A stretch of DNA of 12,910 nucleotides, from NCBI GenBank assembly GCA_001313065.1, contig BBFD01000097.1, positions 1 through 12,910 of the forward strand, given 5' to 3'. The translations under genes and the position numbers were made by a program. Under the pieces are notes generated by a model, which was given only the letters and a program-made list of their open reading frames with translations, ran no database searches and was not told the origin of the DNA. Origin of the DNA: Silvimonas sp. JCM 19000 (GTDB lineage Bacteria; Pseudomonadota; Gammaproteobacteria; Burkholderiales; Chitinibacteraceae). This document shows positions 1 to 7,187 of this stretch, piece by piece (the first letter of the stretch is position 1; each line of letters opens with the position of its first letter).

Positions 1-1731
1 CGCATCCGACGCCCGCGACTATGCCTGGTTTGCCAAGCGATAATTTCGCCACCAAAGGCGGGCAGCAGCACGCCGTCTTGTTGCCAGCCTGCGGCTTGCG
101 GTGCTTCATGCGCGTGCGAGCCTAGCAGCACGCGCGCGCCTTCCAGCCCGGCGTACTTGAACCGGACTGGTGTGGTGCCAAAATTCAGCGCCACCAGCAG
201 ACGGCGGCCATGGTGCTCGCGGATAAATGCCAGCACCGTGTCGGGCGCGGGCACGTCCTCAAAGCGGCCGATATGCAAGGCGGGCTCAGCGCGACGCAGG
301 CGCAATAAATCGCGATACAGATTGAGCAAGGACGAGGGGTCTGCTTGCGCCGACGCCACATTCACCGTCGCGACCGCGCTGCCCAGCGGCAACCACGGTT
401 CGCCGGTGGTGAAACCCGCTTTGGCGCTGGCGTCCCAGCGCATCGGACTGCGTTCGGGATCGCGGCCGAAACCTTTATTGGGCACGCGCTTTTCAAATGG
501 ATCGCGGATGTCCTCTGGTGCCACCGGCACATCCAGCATACCGATTTCATCGCCGTAATACATGATGGGCGTGCCGCGCAAGGTCAGCAGCAACATGGCC
601 GCCAGCCGCACCTGGTCCTCGCCCAGCCGCGTTGCCAGGCGTTGTTTGTCGTGATTGCCAAACGACCAGTTGGGCCAGGCAAATTGCGGCACCAGCCGCT
701 CTACTTCCAGAATGGCCTGGCGGATGGCATCCAGTTGCCACGGCTGCAGGATCAACAGCGAATTGGTCGGCAGCTGCACGCCTTTGCCATCGGCCCCGTA
801 ATAGGCGATCAGCGCTTCCAGCGGCAGATACAGCTCGCCCAGCATCATGCGGTCGCCTTCGTACTGGTCCAGCAAGGCGCGCATACGGGCAATGACCACC
901 TGCACTTCGGCCTGGTCCAGCGTAAAGCGCGGCATCAGTTGCTCGTGTTCGCCATGCACTTTCGGGTCGTAATCGGGATTGGGCGGGTTGTCGCGGAAGT
1001 TGGCATCCTTGAACAAATGCATCAGCGCATCCATGCGAAAACCATCCACGCCACGCTCCAGCCAGAAGCGCATCTGCGTCAGCACCGCTTCTTGCACTTC
1101 GTTATTGCGCCAGTTCAGGTCGGGCTGCTCAGGCAAAAAAACGAGTGCATATAGTATTGGCCGGTCGCCTTATCCAGCGTCCAGGCGCGACCGCCAGGTG
1201 GCTGAACCAGTTGGTGGGCGGGCTACCATCCGGCGCAGGGTCGTGCCAGATATACCAGTCACGCTTGGGGTGCTCGCGGCTGCTGCGCGATTCGACAAAC
1301 CATGCACATTGGTCCGAAGTATGGTTAGGCACAAAATCGATAATCACCTTGAGCCCCAGCTGGTGCGCATCGGCAATCAGCGCATCCATATCGGCCAGCG
1401 TGCCAAACAGCGGGTCTATGGCCGTCGGATCAATCACGTCATAACCAAAGTCAGCCATGGGCGAGGGATAAACCGGCGGGATCCACACCGCGTCGATGCC
1501 CAGCCACGCCAGATAGGGCAGGCGCTGGCGGATGCCCTGCAGATCGCCCACGCCATCCCCGTTGCTGTCCTGAAACGAGCGCGGATACACCTCGTAAATC
1601 ACGCCCCGTTGCCACCAGCGCCAGGCACTCTCGGATTCTTGTGGCTGCGGCACCCGGCCCGCGCTGCCGCTGACGCTGACGTCAATGGCGCGGGGCGAAT
1701 CGGCACCGGCCTCGGGTTGGGGGGATGGCAT
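1..1731 (-). CDS. GH13 alpha-glucosidase / oligo-1,6-glucosidase family enzyme, C-terminus off the left edge, two frame breaks
   Basis: Predicted cytoplasmic hydrolase releasing glucose from the non-reducing ends of malto- or isomaltooligosaccharides; no signal peptide is seen. The repaired frame shows the GH13 series in order: GVIYEVYPRSF (about 43-53), DSNGDGVGDL (about 55-64), DFVPNHTS (about 132-139), QPDLNW (about 202-207), GVDGFRMDA with nucleophile Asp near 234, MLGELYLP with acid/base Glu near 299, and WSFGNHD with the stabilising Asp. All three catalytic residues are intact. The start is ATG at 1731-1729, with GAGGAG at 1738-1743 six bases upstream. About 38 residues precede the usual N-terminus. 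Two breaks interrupt it: one base is missing near 1196 (between SH and GGRAW), and the 7-base A run at 1135-1141 is the wrong length in HSFLPEQ. The frame then stays open to base 1, and the protein is probably only slightly longer than shown. Family is sure; substrate linkage is not. Confidence 0.9.
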
Positions 1732-1737
1732 GGTCGT

Positions 1738-1743
1738 CTCCTC
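1738..1743 (-). promoter_or_regulatory. Ribosome binding site of the GH13 gene
   Basis: On the minus strand GAGGAG lies six bases before the ATG at 1731. This is a near-consensus Shine-Dalgarno and is what fixes the start, because the first 38 residues are unlike the family and could not settle it alone. Confidence 0.7.
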
Positions 1744-1893
1744 AAGCTGTTGTTGTGATGCATTGTTTTAGCGCGCGCACGGCTGGCGCGCGTAGGGAAG
1801 GCGTCCGGATATGCTGTAGGCGGGGCGGCGGTTCTGGATGAGCGGTGCGCCGCGACCATGGCTGTAGCCATTTTCTTTGCTTCGCCGGCTAGA

Positions 1894-1940
1894 CCGGACA
1901 CATACCGGACAGGTGTGCGCACACATACTGGACACGGACA
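1894..1940. repeat. Cluster of four YGGACA repeats around a 12-bp palindrome
   Basis: CCGGACA occurs at 1894-1900 and 1905-1911, CTGGACA at 1928-1934 and CGGACA at 1935-1940. The longer unit CACATACYGGACA is repeated directly at 1899-1911 and 1922-1934 with one mismatch. Between the two lies the perfect palindrome GTGTGCGCACAC (1913-1924). This could be a protein-binding array or the eroded end of a mobile element; no regulator or transposase here supports either. Confidence 0.5.
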
Positions 1941-2040
1941 AACCGGGCTTTCGGGCCGGAAGCGTGATCGCCAGGCACCCCAGCCACTTTCAGAAGCACA
2001 TCTTCCGGTGCGTAGACCGTGCTTTCGGGCGGCTTTGGGT

Positions 2041-2058
2041 GGTGGGTCTAGACCCACC
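2041..2058. repeat. Perfect 18-bp palindrome
   Basis: GGTGGGTCTAGACCCACC equals its own reverse complement, with no spacer. It sits about 310 bp upstream of the GH13 start and about 560 bp downstream of the response-regulator stop. The length is unlikely by chance. It could be a dimeric regulator site or part of the surrounding repeat element. It lacks a loop and T-run, so it is not a terminator. Confidence 0.6.
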
Positions 2059-2185
2059 GTATGAAACGTTGGCGGTTCGTGGCGGGAACGGTGACAAATC
2101 AGACGGCAGTGGCCGTGCGAAATGGATGCGCTAAGCGGGCGCTGCCGATATTCACTGTCACCCGTCGCCCCCACGCCCACCCGAT

Positions 2186-2198
2186 GTTGCGTAGCAAC
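2186..2198. repeat. Small inverted repeat
   Basis: GTTGC-GTA-GCAAC forms a 5-bp stem with a 3-base loop. It is short and significant only as one of several inverted repeats in this gene-free region. Confidence 0.3.
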
Positions 2199-2393
2199 GA
2201 GGCAGCACCGTGTCCCAACAACGATCATTACCTGTCGAGGGAGGGGAAGGAGACCGGTAGTTCGGGCTCCGTCCGACCGAAGTTCCGCGGAGCGGCAGCT
2301 GAGCCATGTGAGTGCAAGACGGTCCGTTTCGGCTTTTGACCTACGGGCCCCCTGGCGAGCGAAGGATTCGCGAGTGGGGTCGCCTTTCTTTTG

Positions 2394-2428
2394 GTTACTT
2401 CTTCTTTGGCGAAGCAAAGAAAAGTAAC
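2394..2428. repeat. Long hairpin: 14-bp stem, one bulge, six-base loop
   Basis: The left arm 2394-2408 pairs fully with the right arm 2415-2428 apart from one bulged C at 2401; the loop is GCGAAG (2409-2414). There is no T-run after it on either strand, so an ordinary intrinsic terminator is not supported. A second hairpin follows at 2434-2449, in which CCCGGG occurs twice around a four-base CACC loop. The pair looks like the core of a dispersed intergenic repeat. Confidence 0.6.
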
Positions 2429-2457
2429 GTGCTCCCGGGCACCCCCGGGTATCTAAA

Positions 2458-2573
2458 ATGCGCCGCAGGCTAAGCGGTTAAGGGTTTCAGGTCAGGCCAA
2501 GCCAAACATCAAAACATGCGCCGCAGGCTCAAGCGGTTAAGGGTTTCAAGTCAGGCAAAGCCAAGCATCAACC
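2458..2573. repeat. 58-bp tandem duplication
   Basis: A unit beginning ATGCGCCGCAGGCT and containing AAGCGGTTAAGGGTTTCA spans 2458-2515 and is repeated at 2516-2573 with a one-base insertion and a few substitutions. A partial third copy (GCGCCGCAG) begins near 2576. The array lies just downstream of the response-regulator stop. The copies carry no conserved open frame, so this reads as non-coding repeat DNA; a 3' untranslated element of the two-component transcript is possible but unsupported. Confidence 0.7.
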
Positions 2574-2619
2574 AAGCGCCGCAGCAACCTGCCAAACCCC
2601 AAAACAAACCAGCCCCGCA

Positions 2620-4860
2620 TCACCCGCGTGGTGGAAACGTCTTGAGCCACCCCAAAACCTCATCCAGCGGCATCGGCTTCGCATAATAAAACCCCTGCGC
2701 CTCCGTGCACCCCAAAGCACGCAAGAAGCCCGCTTGTTCGGCGGTTTCAACGCCTTCGGCAATCGTCTCCAGCCCGGTCTTCTGCGCCAACGCCACGATC
2801 GTCTCCACAAAAGAGCCACCGCGCCCGTTGGCAATATCAGCCACAAAGCTGCGATCAATTTTCAGACTATCAATCGGCAAAGCTGCAATTGCCCCAGCGA
2901 CGAATACCCGGTGCCAAAGTCATCAATCGCCACGCGCACACCCATCTCACGCAGCGTCTTGAGCGCGCTGATCACGCGCCGTGGCTCATCCATGGCCACG
3001 CTCTCGGTGATTTCCAACTCCAGCGCATACGGCGGCATACGCTGTGCGCCCAGAATGCCGGCAATGGTTTCGGCCAGTTTGCCGTTGCGGAACTGCGGGA
3101 TGCTGACGTTGACGGCAATATGCGTGATGCCCGATTCCACCGCCGAAACCGCGCGCCAGGCCTCGCCCGCTTGTTGCAGCACCCATTCGCCAATCTCGAC
3201 GATCAGGCCGGAATATTCCGCCAGCGGCACAAACACCGAGGGCGGTTGCACAAAACCGCTGCCTTCGCCCGGCCAGCGCAGCAATGCTCCATGCCGCAGG
3301 GGCGGCCGGTGGCCAGCGACAGTTGCGGTTGGTACCAGACCGCCAGCTTGCCCGCGCGAAAGTCATTGCGTAGCGCGCGAATCACGTCCAGCCGCCAGCG
3401 TGTGTTGTCTTCCATCTCCGGGGTAAAGCGCACGCTGCTGTCGGTGACGCTTTGCTTGGCGCGATTGAGCGCAATAGTGGCGCGGCGCAGGCGCTGTAGC
3501 CGCTGCCGCCGGCGTCTTCCAGATCGCACAAGCCCAGCGCCATGCCCACCGGCAAAGTGTGTTCGCCCACTTCGAACGGATCTTCCATCACGCTGTAAAT
3601 GCGTTCCGGCGCCAGTTCGGCTTGCGGGCCAACCAGGCCAAACACATCGGCGCCAATGCGCGAGATATCACAATGCGCGCCAAACGACGCTTCCAGCCGC
3701 CGCGCTACCGTCAGCAGCAAGGCATTGCCGACTTCCTGGCCCAGACCGTCGTTGACGTCGGAGAAGTGTTCCAGATCAATCAAGGCCGCGCGTTGGCCAT
3801 GCACGCGGCGTTCCAGCGCGGCATCAAGGGTGTGCACGAAATGCGCGCGGTTGGATAGATGCGTCAGGCCGTCGTGGTAGGCAGCAAAGTTCAGCCGTTC
3901 CAGTTGTTTGATATTGCCGAAGCACGCCGACAGATTGGCGGCAAATACGGCCACCAGTTGCTGATCGCTGGCACTGAGCGGCACGCCGGTGTGGATAAAC
4001 ACCGCGCCTTCCTGGCCCGCGCCGGACAGATACAGCGTGGTGGTATGCGGGCCGAATTGATGGCTACGGCTAAGGATGGCCTGTTCGATGGCCAGGCGGA
4101 CCGCGCCGTCGTGCAATTCGGTTAGTGGGGCGGCGATCAGTGGGGCCAGGCGGCCGGCGGCGCCGACGATATACAGGCCTTCGTGATCCGGTTCGCCCGA
4201 AGGCGCGCCGCGTTGCGCGCAGACTATGCCGTCTACCGGCAGATTGAGCAGCGCGGTCATTTGCGTCAACACGCCTTCGGCAAAGCGGTTCAGCGCCGGT
4301 TGTTCCATCAGATCGGCCACGGCGTGCACGATCAATTCAAGACCGCGCCGGTTTTCAGCGATGGCGCGCAATTGTTGATAACTACGCAGCGCGGCAATCA
4401 TCGCGGTAATCAGGCGGGTGCGGGTCAGCTCGCTCTTGGTGCGATAGTCATTGATGTCGTAATCGGTAAACACATCCAGTTCGGGCGCATAGCCCGGCTG
4501 GCCGGTGCGCAGGATGATGCGGCATTCCAGCAGGCCCAGCGTATTGCGGATGTGCTGCACCAGCGTGAGCCCGGCGTCGCCGGTTTCCATCACCACATCA
4601 AGCAGGATGACGGCAAAGTCCTGTCGCGTGGCCAGCAGCGCGCGCGCTTCGGCCGCGCTATGGCCATGCACCAGTTCCAGCCTGCGGCCTTGCAGCGTCA
4701 GCCCCTCAAGGGCAAAGCGGGTGGCGGCGTGGACTTCTTCGTCGTCGTCGATAATCAGCACCGGCCACGCTGCGGCCGGGTTGACGGCGGGCACGGCATG
4801 GCTGTCATCGAGCAGATGCAGCGTGTCGTCGGCAGAGGCGGGGGCTTGATCAGAAGACAT
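2620..4860 (-). CDS. Response regulator REC-DUF3369-GGDEF(degenerate)-EAL, predicted c-di-GMP phosphodiesterase, three frame breaks
   Basis: Cytoplasmic output partner of the kinase upstream; repaired length 747 residues. REC is at about 33-155, with acidic IIDDDEE near 37-42, phosphoacceptor Asp88 in LLDVVME, Thr119 and Lys142. DUF3369 follows at about 165-315, a domain characteristically placed after REC. The GGDEF domain (about 325-480) has GADVF at 403-407, so cyclase activity is unlikely. The EAL domain (about 490-747) keeps EAL, AVNVS, ELEITES, IDDFGTGYSS, LKIDRSFV, AEGVE and the Gln of AQGFYYAKPMP, so hydrolysis of c-di-GMP is expected. Start: ATG 4860 was preferred to an upstream in-frame ATG at 4941, because it overlaps the kinase stop by 11 bp and gives a natural N-terminus. 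One base is missing near 3491, near 3286 (inside the EAL codons) and near 2884. Each repair restores conserved sequence. Confidence 0.88.
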
Positions 4861-7032
4861 GGGTGGAAGCTTCCGTCTGTTGGGGGTGCGGTGCAATGCA
4901 GGGCAATTCGATTTCAAAGCGCGCGCCGCCGGACGGCGCACTGGTCAAGGTCAACCTGCCACCCAGCACGCCGTGCACCAGGCTGTACACGATATATAGT
5001 CCGAGGCCGCTGCCGCCCTGGCCCAGACGCGTGGTGTAGAAGGGGTCGAATACGCGTTTGCGTAATTGCGGCGGAATGCCGCTGCCGTTGTCTTCAAACA
5101 CCAGTTCTATGGTTTGCCCGTCGCGTTGGCTGGCGCTGATGCGGATTTCACCCTTGGCCGTCTGGCCAAAGGCATGCGCCAGCGAGTTGGTCACCAGATT
5201 GGTCAGGATTTGTTCCAGCGGGCCGGGATAGCTTTCCAGCACCAGCGTTTCGGGCATATCCAGTTCGATGCGATGCGGGGTGTGCTTGAGTTGCGGCCGT
5301 AATGTCGAAAGCACTTCTTCCACGGTCTGGCGCAGGTTGAAACTGCGGCGGCGGGTGCTGGCGGTATCGACTGCCACTTGCTTGAAGTTGCTGATCAGCT
5401 CGGCCGCGCGTTGCGCATTGCGTTGCACCAGCGCGGCGGCTTCGGTGCAGCTTTGCACAAAACTCACCAGCTCGGATTTGCGCAGCTGGCCGCTGCTGAG
5501 TGTGTGATCAAACTCTTCCACCTTTTGCGCCAGCTCGATGCCACCGTCACCGTATTCCCCAGCGGCGTGTTCAGTTCATGCGCGATGCCCGCGACCAGGC
5601 TGCCGAGCGAAGCCAGTTTTTTCGGATTGCACCAGCTGCGCCATCGCATGCGTCAGTTCTTCGTTGGCGGTCTGCAGTTCGGCGGTGCGTTCGGCCACGT
5701 TTTCTTCAAGGCGGTCGCGCGCTTCGCGCAGCTGGTCTTCGATCTGTTTGCGCGCGGTGATGTCAATGATGACGCCATCGATCTGCCGCGTATGCGCCGC
5801 GCCGTGGCTGGCAATGCCGCGCTCGAACACCCAGCACGTGCTGCCACTCAGGCGTTGCAGCCGATATTCGAGTTCGTACAGTTCTTCGCTGATCAAGGCG
5901 TGGCGCAGCGTGTGCGCCACCAGGGGGCGGTCGTCGGGATGGATCAGGCTGGCGTAGGTACGTTCGCGATTGCCGATCAGGCTGGCGGCGGTGCAGCCAC
6001 ACAAAGGCTCGATGGCCGGGCTGAGATAGCGCATGGTGCGCGCCTCGTCGATCTCGCAACGGAAGACCGCACCGGGTACCTGGTCGATCAGCGAGCGATA
6101 GTGATGTTCGCTTTGCGCCAGTTGCGTATGCGCCTGCGCCAGTTCGCGTTCGCGCCGCGTGCCGCGCTGTAGCAAGCCCAGCAATATCCACCAGCTCAAA
6201 CCCACGGCCACCGCCAGCACGATGCCCCCCACCCGCAACACCAACGCCAGCAAGCGCGCTTGCGACCATGCCTGGTTGCCGGCGTAATTGGGCATCACAT
6301 CCCAATACATACGCCAGATGGCGCCATGCAGGCTGTAGGCCTGTTCGATGGTAAACAAGCTGGTGGGCGGGGGCAGGGTGGTGCCCGCCACAAATTCGGC
6401 CGCCTGGCCCGAGGTCTGCAGCGCCAGCCGCAGCACCAGGCCCGGCGTGTTGTCGGCGTGCGCCATGCGCAAATCCTGAAAATCCACCAGCGTCAGCAAG
6501 ACGCCCGGCTGTGCGCGCTGTTGCATCGCCAGCGCCAGATAGCCGACCAGCCGCCGCGTGGATTGGAGAACAGCGGGCCGATGGTGATCTGGCCAACCGG
6601 AGCCGCCGACAATTGTGCAAGCAAGGGCACCAGTGCCGCGATGTGGTTGACGGCCTTGCCCGCCGCCAGATCGCCGCTGCTCTCGGTACTGAAGCGAATG
6701 CGATGGTCGGGCGTTACAAAGGCCACCGGCGGCATCAGCACTTCACCCGCCATCGGGGCCAGCGTGCGGGCGGCTTTGGCAAACCGGCTGGCATTGAGCG
6801 GGGCCGCGCCGTTAAAGACGGCGGCCATGCCGTACAAGGCGTCCCGATGCACTTCAATCCAGCCTTGCACCGCATCACCCGCACGTTGCGCATCTTGCGC
6901 GGCCTGGCTGTGGCGGGTGACTTCGGCGGCATGCTCGATATGCGCCGCTGTCTTCAGGCAAGCCAGCACCACGATCCCGGCAAACAGCGGAATCAACAGG
7001 CGTAGCGTGGTGTACCGGCGCAAGTACGGCAT
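4850..7032 (-). CDS. Membrane sensor histidine kinase, CHASE-like/PAS/HisKA/HATPase, three frame breaks
   Basis: Senses an unknown signal and phosphorylates the overlapping response regulator. Repaired length is about 727 residues. A membrane helix lies at about 10-27. A CHASE-like periplasmic region spans about 50-258 and contains FSTESSGDLAAG. A second helix lies at about 260-288, followed by PAS (about 312-430, IHPDDR, ending DITARKQIEDQL) and a coiled coil (about 430-472). HisKA carries AGIAHELNTPLGN with His near 485. HATPase has the N box (EQILTNLVTNSLAH), FEDNGSGIP, FDPFYTT and GQGGSGLGLYIV. The start is the only ATG before the first helix; a clear ribosome binding site is not seen. 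Breaks: one base missing near 6553 (SNPRG/LVGYLALA), one extra in the A6 at 5617-5622 (QSEKLASLG), one missing near 5536 (TVASELAQKVEEF). The kinase call is firm; CHASE assignment is tentative. Confidence 0.87.
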
Positions 7033-7120
7033 GTTAGGGAGGAGATCCTCGCGGGCTGCGTGCGTGTTTTAGCGGGAGGGCGGGGCCGTACTCTGCGGCC
7101 GCGCCGGGTTGTTTGCAGGA

Positions 7121-7149
7121 TAGACAATCTGCTCCTGCTGCGGCACTAT
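7121..7149 (+). promoter_or_regulatory. Putative sigma70 promoter of the MFS-marR operon
   Basis: TAGACA (7121-7126) is separated by 17 bp from CACTAT (7144-7149). The -35 matches consensus at five of six positions, the -10 only at about three. The start of transcription would fall near 7156, inside the palindrome at 7152-7163, an arrangement suited to repression. This is inference from spacing and context. Confidence 0.35.
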
Positions 7150-7151
7150 CG

Positions 7152-7163
7152 TTGACTTGTCAA
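7152..7163. promoter_or_regulatory. Putative MarR-family operator
   Basis: TTGAC-TT-GTCAA is a 12-bp inverted repeat with a two-base centre, 24 bp before the exporter ATG. MarR-family dimers commonly bind short AT-leaning palindromes of this size in the promoter of their own operon. The marR gene lies in the operon immediately downstream, making it the natural candidate ligand. It could also influence the divergent kinase gene. Confidence 0.45.
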
Positions 7164-7187
7164 AAAAAATTGATCGAGCAATGATTG

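Larger units (their letters stand above)
1871..2428. repeat. Possible dispersed intergenic element bounded by inverted 16-bp motifs
   Basis: TTTTCTTTGCTTCGCC at 1871-1886 recurs as its exact reverse complement at 2408-2423. The right copy is one arm plus loop of a long hairpin (2394-2428); the left copy stands alone. No transposase or other gene lies between them. I recall the motif around the right copy (TTTCTTTTGGTTACTT followed by a hairpin ending AAAGTAAC) from intergenic DNA of many Beta- and Gammaproteobacteria, so dispersed repeat DNA is the likeliest explanation. I cannot verify copy number from this window. Confidence 0.4.
1732..2619. other. Repeat-rich intergenic region of about 890 bp with no credible gene
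   Basis: This lies between the start of the GH13 gene and the stop of the response regulator, both on the minus strand. Open frames of 68 to 272 codons occur on both strands, but none has a plausible ribosome binding site and a recognisable domain, and their compositions are rich in Arg, Pro, Ala and Ser as expected of chance frames in GC-rich DNA. What the region holds is structure: inverted 16-bp motifs at 1871-1886 and 2408-2423, a YGGACA cluster around a 12-bp palindrome (1894-1940), an 18-bp palindrome (2041-2058), small hairpins, and a 58-bp tandem duplication (2458-2573). It looks like dispersed intergenic repeat DNA. A non-coding RNA or remnant element cannot be excluded. Confidence 0.6.
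7033..7187. other. Divergent intergenic region between kinase and MFS operon
   Basis: These 155 bp separate the minus-strand kinase start from the plus-strand exporter start. The part near 7060-7110 is GC-rich; 7110-7187 is more AT-rich and holds the putative MFS promoter and operator. For the kinase I see only an isolated TTGACA (minus strand, 7163-7158) without a matching -10, so its promoter is not resolved. On the minus strand the bases before the kinase ATG read CTCCTCCC, the opposite of a ribosome binding site. Confidence 0.5.

Noticed and set aside
1599..2417. 272-codon minus-strand open frame across the intergenic region and the GH13 start
   Set aside because: It overlaps the N-terminus of GH13 in another frame, runs through the repeats and hairpin, has no recognisable domain, and is Arg/Ser/Pro-rich as chance frames are in GC-rich DNA.
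2122..2427. Plus-strand open frame ending in FFWLLLLWRSKEK
   Set aside because: The ending is simply the translation of the hairpin repeat. No domain or ribosome binding site supports a protein.
2394..2449. Intrinsic terminator for the two-component genes
   Set aside because: Stable hairpins are present but lack a T-run on both strands, and the position is about 170-225 bp past the stop.
2458..2584. CRISPR array
   Set aside because: Two direct, contiguous units without spacers and without cas genes.
4861..4941. Upstream ATG at 4941 as start of the response regulator
   Set aside because: It would add 27 basic residues inside the kinase gene; the ATG at 4860 gives the natural overlap and N-terminus.
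4183..5139. 318-codon plus-strand open frame
   Set aside because: Antisense to the response regulator and the kinase C-terminus. The minus strand carries clear domain motifs, so this is a shadow; the same applies to long plus-strand frames at 345-1154, 2889-3755, 5378-6172 and 6260-7072.
7150..7163. Promoter for the kinase using TTGACA on the minus strand
   Set aside because: No -10-like hexamer lies 16-18 bp downstream.
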